Shown here: piece by piece, positions 10,912 to 22,936 of the stretch
Layout of the letters: every line of letters starts with the position of its first letter
Position numbering within the stretch: the stretch's first letter is position 1
Assembly (NCBI RefSeq): GCF_020509005.1
Contig: NC_063018.1
Coordinates: 2,790,001 to 2,854,000, forward strand
From: Fulvia fulva
Lineage: Eukaryota > Ascomycota > Dothideomycetes > Mycosphaerellales > Mycosphaerellaceae
Direction of reading: 5' to 3'
Length of the DNA stretch: 64,000 bases
Program-made: the position numbers and the translations under genes
The notes under the pieces: generated by a model
Told to the model about the DNA's origin: nothing
The model's input: the letters and a program-made list of their open reading frames with translations, nothing else
Databases searched by the model: none

Positions 10912-11820
10912 ATGGAAGCCACGCCTCTTGAGCGTCGGGCGCTTCAGAGCTTCGACGACTTGCTGACACGTGAAGAAGTGTTCTGGAAGGACACGCCGCC
11001 ACATCTCGTCAAAGGCTCGCCCTTCGATGTCAGTGAGGTCGCCACCCGCTGCGGAAAGACGTAGCTGACCACGTAGCAGTTCGAGTTCCGCGTGGCACCC
11101 TCCTTCAAGAGCAAGCCCATACTTGCTGCCGATGCGAAAGGTCGATCAGAAGACACCGATGCCTTCGGCGATGACGATCCAGCGTTCACCGTTAGCACCA
11201 TCGGCTCACATCACAAGCTGATCTTGAACAAGTTCTGTGTTGTACGACCGCAATTTGTCCTGCACACGAAAGACTTCGAAAAGCAGAGTGACCCTTTGAC
11301 GTATTCAGACGTCAACGCGCTAAGGCAGACTATGCAGGAACTGGGCCCAGGCAAGTACATCGGCATCTTCAACTGTGGTGCGAAAGCAGGCTCAAGTATT
11401 GGGCATAAGCACATGCAGGTGTTTCCTACGTCCGACCATGTCCTCTTCCAGGACCATCTCGTATCACAGCATCGGGCTGATGACAGTTCTACCGAAATCT
11501 GGAGACATCCCAAGGTCCCTTACGAACATGCAATACTGCCTATTACTCATTCCACGTCACCAGATGCCATACACAAGCTGTATCTGGAGCTCCGACAGAA
11601 TATGCGGCTAGATCAAGACTATCCACACAATGTCATAATGACCAGCACCTCGATTGCCATCATTCCGCGGACTCAAGCTCGAATCAGATGCATGGCTGCA
11701 AATGCTGCCAGTATGGTCGGCATGGTCTGGGTGAAGACCGAGGACGAGCTCAACGCATGGAAAGAGTACGGACCGATGAAAGTGCTTGCCGAAGTCGGGC
11801 TGCCACGTTCAATTCCATGA
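10912..11820 (+). CDS. ATP adenylyltransferase / Ap4A phosphorylase (APA1/APA2 family)
   Basis: Exon 1 is 10912-11028 and exon 2 is 11080-11820, with a 51-bp phase-0 intron (GTCAGT...GCTGAC...TAGCAG) containing a good branch site. The product is 285 residues, close to the fungal family. The signature is the HIT-superfamily motif SSIGHKHMQVFP near residue 143, whose histidines form the nucleotidyl intermediate. The family's N-terminal segment (VLHTKDFEKQ) and C-terminal segment (HNVIMTSTSIAIIPR) are both present. The enzyme phosphorolyses Ap4A to ADP and ATP in the cytosol. An upstream in-frame ATG at 10855 exists; I prefer 10912 because family resemblance starts there and its context (GAACATGG) is better. 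The 3' end converges with a small minus-strand gene 20 bp away. Confidence 0.88.
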
Positions 11821-11840
11821 TGTCCTTCATCGACCATCAC

Positions 11841-12128
11841 TCACGACTTCTTGGTATTTGCGGAGCTACCTTTGCGCGGCCTCAGCTCGATCTCGCTTGA
11901 TGTTGGTGTCAGATCAAGTCCGAAATGCTTCTGGGCGAGTCTCTTCACGGAGGTCCAGTTCCACCAGATCAGCAGGATCACCGCTGTCCATGGCAGAGTG
12001 ATGGCAATGCACAGCCACCACTTGGCATCATGAGAATGGGTATCGACTAGACAGAGCTGGTCGTACAGCCTGTACTGAGACTCCGCCGTCGCGATCTCCG
12101 CATCCATGAACACCCCATGCGTGACCAT
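11841..12128 (-). CDS. Small single-pass membrane protein, unknown function
   Basis: A 95-residue frame with one strongly hydrophobic span (WWLCIAITLPWTAVILLIWW, about residues 37-56), flanked by a polar N-terminus and a basic C-terminal tail (KRLAQKHFG, then RPRKGSSANTKKS). The positive residues after the span suggest a cytosolic C-terminus. No splice signal is needed. It lies 20 bp from the convergent Ap4A phosphorylase gene, so transcripts probably overlap. I do not recognise the family; short fungal ER or organellar membrane proteins often look like this. Coding status rests on composition and a plausible membrane topology. Confidence 0.5.
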   Translation of the reverse strand: MVTHGVFMDAEIATAESQYRLYDQLCLVDTHSHDAKWWLCIAITLPWTAVILLIWWNWTSVKRLAQKHFGLDLTPTSSEIELRPRKGSSANTKKS

Positions 12129-14492
12129 GGCACGGATTAAGAACGGCTCGATTGGGACTTTTGCCGCGATCGCGCTTCAAGATGTGGCGGGAAAGAGGTC
12201 AGCCAGTCTGCTTGATGGTCTCATTGCGTTCTGCCTGTACGTTACAGACTACCATGTGCCTTGTGCTCTGCGACTACAGCTTGTCGTCATATCGAATTGA
12301 TTAATGTTCCAACGTGGCTGCTGGCATCCGAAGTCTGTAATGGGCCAGTACGACGCTCTCAATGTCCTGGAATTCTACTTACGAATACCGTCCGGACGTC
12401 CATCCTGCACATAGGTGACGAAATCTGACAGCCCATAGTAAGCCGAATCTTTCAAACATCCATGGTACGAGTTGCGGCGTGGCATCGAACTTCTCAAGAA
12501 CGAATTTGTGACTGGAGCACTGAGTGACTGGAGCACTGAGTGACTGGAGCACTGAGTGACTGGAGCACTGAGTGACAGGTGACGGCCAGAGTCAATCGCA
12601 TCCGCGTCGCTTGGCAAGTGGCAGGATCCAGGTCATTGTCTGGGGCCACTTCTGCTCGGCCAAGTCTTGCGCGTTCCGCCTACAGTCTTCATCATCATTC
12701 AGCTCATGCCCTCTGCCGGCCCTTCTGCAATCTCTCAGACGGCACAAGAAGAAACGGCGGAGTTATGACTCGCGTTGTGTGTTGGAGGTCATGGAGAGCA
12801 GAACTGATCTTTGTCGCGCCACAAGGATACTGGTCTGTCTGCTGTGGATATTTGACGGAGCTAGGGGCATTGTCATGTTCCTCGCTACAAGCATTATCGC
12901 TTGAGACTGGCAACGCGCTGCAGCGATACGTGAATTACAATGGACTATGCCAGGCGATCGCCCATGCCATGTCGTCTTCGCCTGCACGTCTTGGGATGCA
13001 AAAGTCAATTGTTGCAGATATCAAGGCAACGGTCAGCTCTGTCAACAGCGCTTGCTCGAGCACTCATATCGACTGCCACAAATCTCACATCCGGTGTGTA
13101 CGTCCTGGCCGGCAGGCACTTTGGGCATCAAATGGAGCCGCAAGCACAAATGGCGGCCACGGTCCTGTCGTGATCGTTCAAAGCCAAGTGCGGCGAACTC
13201 ACCTTTTTTCAAGAGCTCCAACAACTCCTTGACCAAGCGAGGTCACTGGAGGTTCCTAAGCGATCGCGCTAGGATTGAGGACCATCTCGACATGCCGTCA
13301 TGAAGGCTGAGCTACTAGCCATGAGGCCCGTGCTACCACATGAAAATCCAGGAACAGGGCGCCGGCTCCTCTGATGCTGCCGCATGGCAGGGACCAAGTC
13401 GCTTAAGTCGAGCGAAGATCAATGACAGCCCTCGCCGTCTGACGGCCTCGCAGCATCGACCTTTGGGTCTCAGTCTACATCTACATCATAACAGTGATCG
13501 CTGTCCCAATCATGTCACCGTGATCGACTGCGACACCACAACGAGCCTTCCAACATATCCCATCTGAGAACACCCTGACTTCCTGACTCACTACCAAAGC
13601 GATCTGAACATCACGCATTCCCCCATTAGGCAAGCCCGAAACTCGACGTCATATCGACAAGAGGCCGCCACTGACGAGACAGCATAGGGCCACAATCGTT
13701 GAGCTGGAGCCGACCCGTGGCTCAGGCCAAAGAATCATACCAATCAAGAGAGACCTCATCGATCGAGATGAATAAGACATGCGCACTATTTCCTGACATG
13801 TACATCCGACAGAGTGACGTTGATGTACCCCAGATCCTTCGCCAGATCCTTCAGCCGGGAGTAGCGAAACGGAAGGGCGTATCCGTGCTTCCGTGGGTCC
13901 ACTCTGCCCTCTCTTCGAGATAGCGGTAGCGTGGATCGCACGCTACTTTGCAGTCTAGAAGGGTTGGTAGAGAGCTCCACTCCGCTACGCTTACCTGTGG
14001 AGGTTCACACCCGCCAACAGCACATTTTTCCTGGAAGCCAACATTCGATGTATGAATGTGCATCTCATCAACCCTTGCTACATCAATGGTGTTGATTTGC
14101 AGATGAAAATACAGCAGACGAAGCTTCCATTTCTCCGCAGCAGACCCTGCACGTGGCCAAAGCACAAGGCGGCAGATCGAGTTCGGGTGTGAAAGTCGGC
14201 CGTCTTTCCTCCATCGCGACAAGTCCCATGCACCAGCACCACTCCTCCACTCAGTGCCACTGCCCGTCCATCGACCACGGCTGGACCGATCATGGCGTGC
14301 TGGGGTGAAGACCCTTCTCACCACCATACAGTAGGTACTGCCGCATACTGCCTTGCTTTTCTTTTCAAAATTTCACGTGCAACATCCTCTTGTCCCCATA
14401 GCACTGCATGCGACCAAAGCGTCCGTACTATCCATACCGACACATGCTACGAGTTCACCCGCGAGTCTACTTCTGGAGACCTCAAGCCAGCC
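12129..14492. other. Intergenic region, no supportable gene
   Basis: About 2.4 kb without a gene I can support. A plus-strand frame at 12579-13232 and minus-strand frames near 13042-13236 and 13851-14327 are open, but they show no family pattern or coherent exons. It contains the 16-bp tandem repeat at 12509-12572. The 3' part presumably includes the promoter of the Atg22-like gene. Confidence 0.5.
12509..12572. repeat. Tandem repeat, four perfect copies of a 16-bp unit
   Basis: TGACTGGAGCACTGAG is repeated four times head to tail without a mismatch, followed by a partial TGAC. Confidence 0.95.
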
Positions 14493-16206
14493 ATGGCAGC
14501 AAATGATCCTGGCCTTGCGACAATGGCCGCGTCGGCCTACGATCCAACCAAAGGAGATGTCGAGAAGAAGGTGGATGGGACATTGGTAGAAGAGGAGAGA
14601 CCTGTAGCACCAGACCAGTTCGACGAAAGATTCGAGACGACCAAGCACGAAGTCTGGGCATACTACAGCTACTACATCGGAAACAATGGCTTGACGCTGT
14701 TCAACTTTGGGCCAACCGCCGCGCAAAACTTGGTACAACAGCAAGCAGAGGCTGTCGGCGCGGCGGACAACACAATTCTGCGCTTTGCTGGCTCGGACAG
14801 GACGATCAACAGTATCATCCTGCTCCGCAACGGCATAAGCTTCGCGATCCAGATTGTCGTCTTCCTCATCCTTGGATCCTTCGCAGACTTCGGCACTTTC
14901 AGGCCCAACATCCTGATTGCCCTCTCCCTCATCGCATGGGGCATTGGCTTCGGCTGGCTGGGCGTCCACCACGAAGAACAATGGCAGACCGGGCTAGGTC
15001 TCTACATCGTTGGCCTGATCGCATACCAGCTCTGCTTGACATACTGGACCGCTGCATTCCCAGGCCTGGCACGAAACACACGCACCATGCGTGAGAAAGC
15101 GCAGCAGTTCGAAGCTGGAGAAATCACCCGCGACGAATACGACCATGTCGACAGCATGAAGCGCAACGAACTCAGCAACACCGCCTTTCATGTCCAGTCC
15201 GTCGGCGAGCTCGTCATTCTCGCCGTCATTGTCGGTATCATCTTCGCCCTTCACGTCAACGCCAGCACAGCAAACAACAACTGGGGTCTCAGCGTCCTCA
15301 TCGCTTTCGCCTCAGGAGTCTGGATCATTGTCGCGATACCCTGGTTCTTCCTCGAGAAACGCCGTCCAGGTCAGGATCCGGGCATGAACATCGTCCTCGC
15401 AGGATTCTGGCAATTATACCGTGCTTTCAAGGAGATCTGGCAGCTTCGTCAGTCCCTCTTCTACCTGATCGGATACTTCCTTCTCGGCGATTCGCTCAAC
15501 ACCACCGTAACCGTGATCGCCACGCTACAGTACGAGATCGTCAATTACAACACCCTGGAACTGACCTACCTCCTCATCGTTGGCATAGCAGCCCAAGCAG
15601 TGGGGATTTTCGCGCTCTGGAATATTCAAAAACGCTTCCAGCTCCCTACGAAGACAATGTTCAATGCCGTTGCAGTGGGCATAATCCTCCTCGACGGCTG
15701 GGGCATGATTGGCATCTGGACGAACCGTTTTGGATCCCATAACAAGTGGGAAGTCTGGGTCTACCAAGCCTTCTACGGCCTCTTCGTCTGTCCGTGGTAC
15801 AGCTACTCACAAACCGTACGCTCCCCCTTCCCCGTCCTAACACCCATGCACTAACACAACCATCTAGATGATCTCCGAAGTGACCCCCCGCGGCAAAGAG
15901 TTCCTCTTCTTCTCCCTCTTCTCTATCATCGGCAAGACATCCTCCTTCATCGGCCCATTTCTTAGCAGCGCCATAATCGACGATACAGGAAACAACTCCA
16001 GTCCGTTTTATTTCTTGTTCGCATTGAGCGTGGCGAGTTTCCTGGTTTTGTTGTTCTTTGTGGATGTGAAGAAGAGTAGGGTTGAGCAGGCGGCGTTCTT
16101 GGAGAGGGAGAGGGTCGCGAAGATGAAGATGATTGGTGGTGGGGATTCGGCGAGTAGTTTTGAGACGGGGAGTGGGAGTGGGAATGAACAGGAGATGAAG
16201 ACATGA
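14493..16206 (+). CDS. Atg22-like major-facilitator transporter (vacuolar amino-acid efflux type)
   Basis: Exons 14493-15815 and 15868-16206 with a 52-bp phase-0 intron (GTACGC...CATCTAG) give 553 residues. After a ~50-residue polar N-terminus comes the Atg22-family segment EVWAYYSYYIGNNGLTLFNF, then about twelve hydrophobic spans. The family's junction motif WYSYSQT|MISEVTPRGKEF is split by the intron, followed by GKTSSFIGPF. Atg22 exports amino acids from the vacuole after autophagy; fungi carry several paralogues whose substrates are unknown. I chose the ATG at 14493 because it gives the usual short leader; the frame is open upstream to an ATG at 14292, whose extra residues look like leader sequence. 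It is adjacent to, and convergent with, the GlcNAc deaminase gene; a functional link is not shown. Confidence 0.85.
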
Positions 16207-16792
16207 GAGTATGGGCAATGACGGCGCCAGGGTTGGATGATTGGAGCCTTCTGAGGTGTTGTATGACTTGTCCGTATTATGAATGATGAAGAATGTTCTT
16301 GTGCCATGTAGTGTTGAGACGGGAAGATCTCGAGGTTGAAAGAGGGATGACCACAGCCTGGACTGGACTGAAGAGTCTGATCATCAATGGATGGCCTACA
16401 TGATGATCATGTGCGCGGTATTGCTAAGACGCCCAGGAGCCGGGTGTCGCGCTCTGTTGGTCTCTTGACATGGCGCGTGGCGCATGTCAGTGACAGCTGA
16501 CGACGCTGTAGTCCCGCAGCGGGAATCATCGATTGTTGTGAACCCACATAAACAGGTGTGACAAGTCACAGTACCACGGGGGCTTGATTGGGTTGCAACA
16601 GCACAGAGATCTCATTCGTGGTTTTACAGTGGTATGTATCGTTTGTCTAGAATGCCACCAACGCCATTGCTAAGGGAGACAGTTTCAATCTGATCACCAT
16701 CACCATCACCATCACGGTAACTGCGACGAAGCCGCAGAAGTCCTTCGCCTCCTCCGTCGTGCTTCCCGCTCATAGACTCTCGCGGCAGCAAT
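16207..16792. other. Convergent intergenic region with (ATCACC)4 repeat
   Basis: A 3'-to-3' spacer between the Atg22-like and deaminase genes. It holds a short ATCACC hexanucleotide run near 16693-16716. I see no gene in it. Confidence 0.6.
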
Positions 16793-18192
16793 CTACGCCA
16801 CCTGCGCGGAGTCGACGCGTTCGTGCATCGAAGACAGTGGCAGCTCCTTCACTTCGAGCCCGTCCAGCCCGTTAGCCACTTGTGCCGCTGGCAGTCTCTC
16901 GTGCATGGAGTCTGGGATCAAGTCTGGCGTAACGGCGCGTAAGATCTCTGGCCGCGGAGCTGAGAGGGTGGTGGACTCGGGCTCGGCTGTGATCTGGCGG
17001 GTGAGGTCAGGTCTGGGACCGGCGAGGAAGGATTTGGCTGTTGGGCTTCGGGGAGTGTCGAGCTTTTCGAGGACGGAGTCGCGCTTTCGTTGGACCTTTG
17101 CTGCTGGCTCGATGGACTGACCGAAACCTTGGGATGTTGCGACTTGTTCGATGGATTTAAAGTACTGCTTGAGGTCAATTTCATGTTCTTTTGGAAGTAA
17201 AGATGCATGTCATACCTTGACGGTCTTGACCTGCAGCTCTAACGTGGCATCCTCGTCGACCACGATCATGGCGTGCGAATGGAGCTGTAGGCTTGACAGC
17301 GTCCACATATGGTTCACGCCACCCTCGATGCACTTCTGCAACGCAAGAGACTTGTGTGCACCAGTGATAATGATCACAACCTCTCGTGCCTGTCAGATGT
17401 TAGTCTAAGTTTGGCTACGCCTATGCTGTGGCCCGACTCACATCCAGCACCGTCTGCACACCAACAGTGAGCGCCATCTTTGGGACGTTGTTCAGGTCAT
17501 TGCCGAAGAACCTCGAGTTGGCGATTATCGTGTCGTAGGCAAGCGTTTTCACCCTCGTTCTGCTCTTCAAGCTGGAACCAGGCTCGTTGAACGCGATATG
17601 TCCATCGGGTCCTATCCCACCCAGGAAGAGCTCGATGCCTCCTGCACGTTTGATCTTCTCCTCGTATGCTATGCATTCTTCCTCGAGATCAGGAGCATTG
17701 CCGTTCAGGATATTGATGTTTGCTGGATCGACATCCACGTGGCTGAAGAAGTGCTTGTACATAAAGGAGTGGTACGACTCAGGGTGTTCTCGCGGGATGC
17801 CGATGTACTCGTCCTACGCCACGTAAGCGAGTGGCACCTGGAACATGTCCATGGAAGTGCGCACCATGTTGAACGTGACCACATTTCTGAACGATATCTC
17901 GCCATTCTTGTGAGCCTGAACTAGGTTCCGGTATATGCCTTCAGGAGACGATCCAGTTGGCAATCCGAGGACGAATGGTTTCTCTGGCGTTGGCTCGTAG
18001 GACTTGATACGATCTGGCACAACGGCATGTATGAGAAGTCGTTCCACAGCACACGAGACTGTGAAATGCACGTACGAATGATGTAGTCGGAAATGTACTT
18101 TGAGGCAGTGGCCTTGTCGTCTCTGATGATGAGTCTCCTTGGCCGCAATTCAGCATGTAGTATAGCGTCGTACAAGCTGCAGGAGCTTACAT
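16793..18192 (-). CDS. nagB: Glucosamine-6-phosphate deaminase/isomerase
   Basis: Six coding exons: 18192-18191, 18137-18076, 18013-17865, 17813-17442, 17389-17216 and 17164-16793. All introns are GT-AG, 51-62 bp. The first intron splits the start codon: exon 1 supplies AT, exon 2 supplies G followed by AGACTCATC, giving MRLIIRDD, the expected N-terminus. The spliced product is 376 residues. The first ~265 match NagB, and counting residues puts the catalytic set exactly at the E. coli positions: Asp72 (FNMDEYIG), Asp141 and His143 (GPDGHIAF) and Glu148. A Pro/Ser-rich ~110-residue tail follows, as in other fungal orthologues. It converts glucosamine-6-P to fructose-6-P plus ammonia, the last step of GlcNAc catabolism (fungal name DAM1/nag1). 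It is divergent from the candidate GlcNAc transporter. Confidence 0.93.
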
Positions 18193-19329
18193 GGTGCCGG
18201 GTGCGAGGAAATGGGAAAGGCTGCAAGGCGATGAATAGGTGCAACTTCGATGAGTGTTTGTCTGCGGTGGAAGGAAGCAAGGAGAATGATATCGCCTTGC
18301 GTATGGTTAATGTTGTGGATGGAAATTCTCTACAGTGCCCATTTCGCTCACGTCACGTTGCAGGCCTGCACAGCGCTTTAGGCTCGAGCGAGGGAGCAAA
18401 GTGCAACTGCCAGCATGGCGTTCTGCAACCTCGTGGTGCACCGCTGGCAGCCGATTGATCAGAGTTCTAGCCAGAAGACGCAGGAACAAGCTACAGCTAC
18501 GACGTCGGAGGGTCGTCCTTGCCTGCGCTGTTGGAAGATGGGCGGCAGAAGCTCGTTTCACGCCGTGAACGGTGGTTGCGGCCATGGCAAGGGCATTTGG
18601 CCTCGAATCCTGCTGTTGCGGCGATGGTACATACTCCTCTCTCGTACTCGAGGGTGTCGCGTGGCCGATGGAGTGTAGGGACACAACGCTGGCCGAAGAG
18701 GAGTGAGGAGATAGTACCGTTACATGGTGCCCACTAATCGGTTGGCCGGATGCGTCAATCCGAGCATCGCGATATCACTTCGATCATTGGGTTACACTCG
18801 TGGCCGGCATGGCACACCTCCAGGGCTGTGCATCCTTGCTCAAAGCGTGCTGCTCATGCGAGTAAGCGCCACGGCAGGCGACACATGTCGTGAGACCATC
18901 CACAAAGGTGAACAGAAAGTAGTGTTTCGACGACGGCGGCGCTCACGTGATGCTCTATCGAGAGTTCGCCTCTCCCGTATCTCTGATCCAGACGGCCAAT
19001 CAGAGCAGTATCTCGCGGAGCTAGCAAGGATAGTGTCCGCCTCCACATCCGGGACCGCATCCTCTGAGACCCTGAACGCTCGAGTCCAACTCACTCTCTC
19101 GTTCACGGTCACTTCAGCTTGCGCGCACAAACTATTTGATGCGCCCTCATTCACTGCGCGCGCTGATGTGAGTTCCTTTCTACCGTCGCTCGCTCCCCTC
19201 TCCAATCTGCACAACCGCCCGCTCAATACTCAACATCGACAACAGCAGTTGCCATACTCGGAAACATCACTGATATTGCCGGAGTCGGACCCACCGACAG
19301 CTCACACGACCACACGACCAGCGGCCAAC
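18193..19329. promoter_or_regulatory. Divergent promoter region, deaminase / transporter
   Basis: A 1.1-kb spacer between divergent start codons of two GlcNAc-pathway genes, a natural place for shared binding of the cluster regulator. Frames open here (for example the plus frame leading into the transporter ATG) look like leader sequence rather than genes. CACAAA cores, part of the Ndt80 middle sporulation element, occur near 18901 and 19121, but the flanks do not fit the full element. Confidence 0.5.
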
Positions 19330-20995
19330 ATGGCCAGCATCTCGGACAAAGCGACTCCAACAACCGAGATCGACTCGCAGCATCACTCGCAAGATGGCAG
19401 CAACGATGAGCCTCGTCCAGTTGGCTGGATGTACAAGAGTCGCAAGATTGGTCCCATCACCATCCCATACTATGCCTCGCCAAAGGCTCAGCTCATCCTC
19501 GTAGCTTTCGTGTGCTTCCTCTGCCCTGGTAAGTGAGCATCAACGTGGCGGACGTTGGCCTCCACAAATCACTAACACAAACAACCACAGGCATGTTCAA
19601 TGCTCTCAATGGTCTCGGCGGTGGAGGACAGCTTGATGCTACAGCCGGTAACGACTCCAACACCGCTCTGTACTCGACTTTCTCAGTCGTTGGCTTCTTC
19701 GCTGGAACCATCGTCAACACCGTCGGTATCAAGGCTGCCTTGTCTTTCGGCGGCATTGGCTACTGCGTCTATGTCTCGGCCTACCTTTGCTACAACTTCA
19801 CCGCAAACCTCGGCTACATGATCTTCTCCGGCGCACTTCTGGGAGTCTGTGCTGGTATTCTGTGGTCTGCTCAAGGTGCCATCATGATGTCTTACCCCAC
19901 CGAGTCCGAGAAGGGGCGCTTTATCTCCTGGTTCTGGATGATCTTTAATCTGGGCGGTGTTATTGGCAGCTTGGTAGGCAGCTACGCATGTCCATTTCCC
20001 ACGCACATCATTAACACTCTCGACAGGTCCCACTTGGTCAGAATATCAACACCACCTCCAACGGCACGGTCTCCAACGGCACCTACATCGGGTTCCTGGT
20101 GCTTACCACTTGTGGTGCTATCCTCTCCACCACTCTGGTCAACGCCAAGTCTGTCGTTCGCAGTGATGGATCCAGGGTCATTCTCATGAAGCATCCCAGC
20201 TGGAAGTCCGAGCTGTATGGCCTCTACGAGACCCTGCTCAGCGATCCATACATCATCCTGCTGTTCCCGATGTTCTTCGCATCCAACTGGTTCTACACCT
20301 ACCAGTTCAACGGCGTCAACCTCGCACAGTTCAATGTCCGTACACGTTCTCTCAACAGCGTGCTGTACTGGTCAGCCCAGATCCTCGGCGCTTGGGTGTT
20401 CGGCAACGCACTCGACATCAGCAAGTTCAAGCGCACGACACGAGCCAAGGGAGCATGGGTCGCACTGTTCGCATTGACCATGATTATCTGGGGTGGTGGC
20501 TACGCCTTCCAAGTCAATTACACCCGCGATCGAGTCGAAGCCGAGGCCAAGTTGGAGTCGACTGACCCCAGTCGTAAGTACTTCATTGACTGGGAAGAGG
20601 GTCGCTACATTGGCCCGATGTTCCTGTACATCTTCTACGGCTTCTACGATGCTGCCTGGCAGACCAGTGTCTACTGGTACATGGGTTCCATCTCGAACAA
20701 CGGCCGCAAGCTTGCCAACTTCGCCGGCTTCTACAAGGGCATCCAGTCTGCCGGAGCCGCCATCACGTGGCGCATCGATGCTCTGGGAGTACCTTACATG
20801 CACTACTTCGCCTCATGCTGGGCTCTTCTGGGTGGAAGCTTGATCATCGCACTTCCCGTCATGCTCCTCAAGATCCATGACACTACTCCAGTCGAGAAGG
20901 ATCTCGAGTTTACCGACGAGACGCTCGCCGACGTTGTTGGCGAGAAGCCGGTCGGCGCCATGACCACGGACGTGGAGAGGTCTGGAAGAGATTGA
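19330..20995 (+). CDS. UNC93-like major-facilitator transporter, candidate GlcNAc permease (Ngt1-like)
   Basis: Three exons, 19330-19528, 19591-19973 and 20027-20995, with introns of 62 bp (phase 1) and 53 bp (phase 0), give 516 residues. A polar ~50-residue N-terminus precedes the first span (AQLILVAFVCFLCPGMFNAL). About eleven to twelve spans follow, with an MFS-type central signature (GILWSAQGAIMMSYPTESEKG) and the motif FYKGIQSAGAAITWR near the C-terminus. The family is the UNC93/DUF895-like branch of MFS. Assignment as the GlcNAc:proton symporter rests on its position between the deaminase and kinase genes, as NGT1 in described fungal GlcNAc clusters, and not on residue-level evidence. 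It begins 1.1 kb from the divergent deaminase start. Confidence 0.82.
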
Positions 20996-22936
20996 GCGCG
21001 ATTGTGCTACCACGTGGCGTTTCCACATAACCGGATCGAGTGATCGGGCTGGCGTCGGATGGAGGCGCGTTTATGGCACTTACTGTTTGCTGTTATACGC
21101 GATCTGCTGTGATCGCTTTGACGGGACTATGAACTGTACCGAAATGAATCGGAACGAGTGCCACGGCATCGTTCATTCTAGCATGGCGTTTGAGGTCGGG
21201 TACCCACATGAACGGCTTATGTGTAGAGGGCTTATTACGACAATCACGAGCTGTTGCAAGAAAGGCACAGCGATGCAAATAATGACCATCGAAACAGTCC
21301 GGTGTCACCTGCCTTGTTCAGCCTGTATTCAGGCGCCGTGTCCTCCGTATTACGTCGATCTTACTGTTTCGGTGCTCTGCTTTTCACACAGACGAATGAT
21401 AGGACAGTCGTTGCTCTCGTTGAGCAACACCACTACTCGGTTATATCGGCTCTCATATTGGGGAAACCTACCACCTTCCCGTGCTTCCTTCCTGCCCAGC
21501 TGCCGTAGCTCGTGGAAGATCGGACTCCACTGTGGCTGCCACGCAGCTACGGTACGTTGAAGAGGCGTCCTCGGCGGCAGTCCAGTTCTCGGATAGTGTG
21601 GTCGGTGGTTGTATCGGTCGCCTGGGCCAAGGCGCGCTTGTGGATGCATTGGTGGAGCGAGAGCGATCCCTGGCGGGGCCATATACGTGAAGAGGCATGA
21701 AACGAACGCACGAGAAGTAGATGATGTCTCAGATGGTGGTGCAGGGCGGCGAGGATGCAGCGTGTCGGAGAAGGCTTGTTGGTACAGTATTCGACCCGGA
21801 AATGGCTCCAAAGCGGAGTTGATGAGCTTGACGAGCACCCCACTATCTCAGATCTGGTGACGGTGACGGTGACGGTGACGGTGACGGCATCATCCGCAGA
21901 GGCTTGCTGGTGTTGAAGACGAGCGCTTTTGGGGATGCGACGTGGCTATGCAACGCTCTGGCTACGAAACGCAGACCAGCAGACACGCCAGCACAGAATC
22001 TTCGCACCGTTGCGCGGCGAGGCTTATGCGCGGTGGCCATTCACATCCCAGCGTTTGCATGCCTCCTCATAATCATCACCCACTGATGACCCAGGCTGCC
22101 CACCCACCGCGCGCGGAGCCTCCTGCCGCACGCAACAGATCGGCCGGAAGCACTCCAGTGCATTAAACGGGCATTATGATGAGATGCATCGATGAAACCT
22201 TCCGCTAATCCACCCTGCCCACCACGCCTGCAACACTGCTAGAACTGTTAGGTCCGACGACATTCCTCCGGCCCTGCTGGGCCTGCTGCTGCTGCTGGCT
22301 GTGCTGCTGCTGGTGCTGCGCGTCGCTGCAATACGTGCCGTGCAGCCTGCCTGGCCTCCTCTCAGCCGCTACCGCCGTGCCTCATCTCATCCACCACCGC
22401 ACGACACCACCGTCCTCGGAGCATTCACCCTTCCTGCGCTGCACTCTTGAACCTGGCCCCGCCCGCCAGATGTCTCACCACTACTATGCTGCCTGCGCGT
22501 CCGAGTCCATCCCCATCCTGGTCCATCCTCAATACGAAGCCTAGCGTATTGCACAGTGCTACCACTGTTACCCTTCTTGTTCCTTGCCACGGCTGAAAGA
22601 GCCATATCCGCATAATACCACCTCGCCAGGCTTATAGACGCTCCTCCTGGCCTATTACTGGCCCGACTATTGCACATGACGCCCGTGTGAACCTCGATCC
22701 GCTCACCTTTGCTTGACACTATTGCTGTTTGTGCCGTGTCAAGCCTTGCTGCCCAGGCACTGCCACTCAGCTGATCTCACCATCAACCACACTCGCTGCT
22801 GAGACAACAATAGACGCAAAGCCGATCTTAACATACCGCAGCCCGCAGCCTCATGACATCAATCGGACTGGACATTGGTCGATCCTGCCTCTGTTTCCTG
22901 CTGGACCTCTGGCTTACAAGCAGTCTGGGACGAGCA
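20996..22936. other. Intergenic region with short simple repeats
   Basis: About 1.9 kb upstream of the kinase gene. It contains a GGTGAC hexanucleotide run at 21856-21885 and a CTG-rich stretch near 22284-22318. Open frames on the minus strand around 21350-21838 have no recognisable pattern. No gene is supported. Confidence 0.5.
21856..21885. repeat. (GGTGAC)5 hexanucleotide repeat
   Basis: Five perfect tandem copies of GGTGAC upstream of the kinase gene. Confidence 0.9.

Noticed and set aside
12579..13232. 217-codon plus-strand open frame
   Set aside because: No family pattern, mixed composition and no splice logic; looks fortuitous.
16916..17208. 96-codon frame overlapping the deaminase 3' exon
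   Set aside because: It is a shifted-frame shadow of exon 6 and intron 5 of the deaminase gene.
18901..19130. CACAAA cores as Ndt80-type binding sites
   Set aside because: Flanking bases do not fit the full middle sporulation element and the RON1 site is not known to me, so no site is called.
21350..21838. 162-codon minus-strand open frame
   Set aside because: No recognisable domain and a non-ATG start; Pro/Arg-rich as expected of a chance frame.
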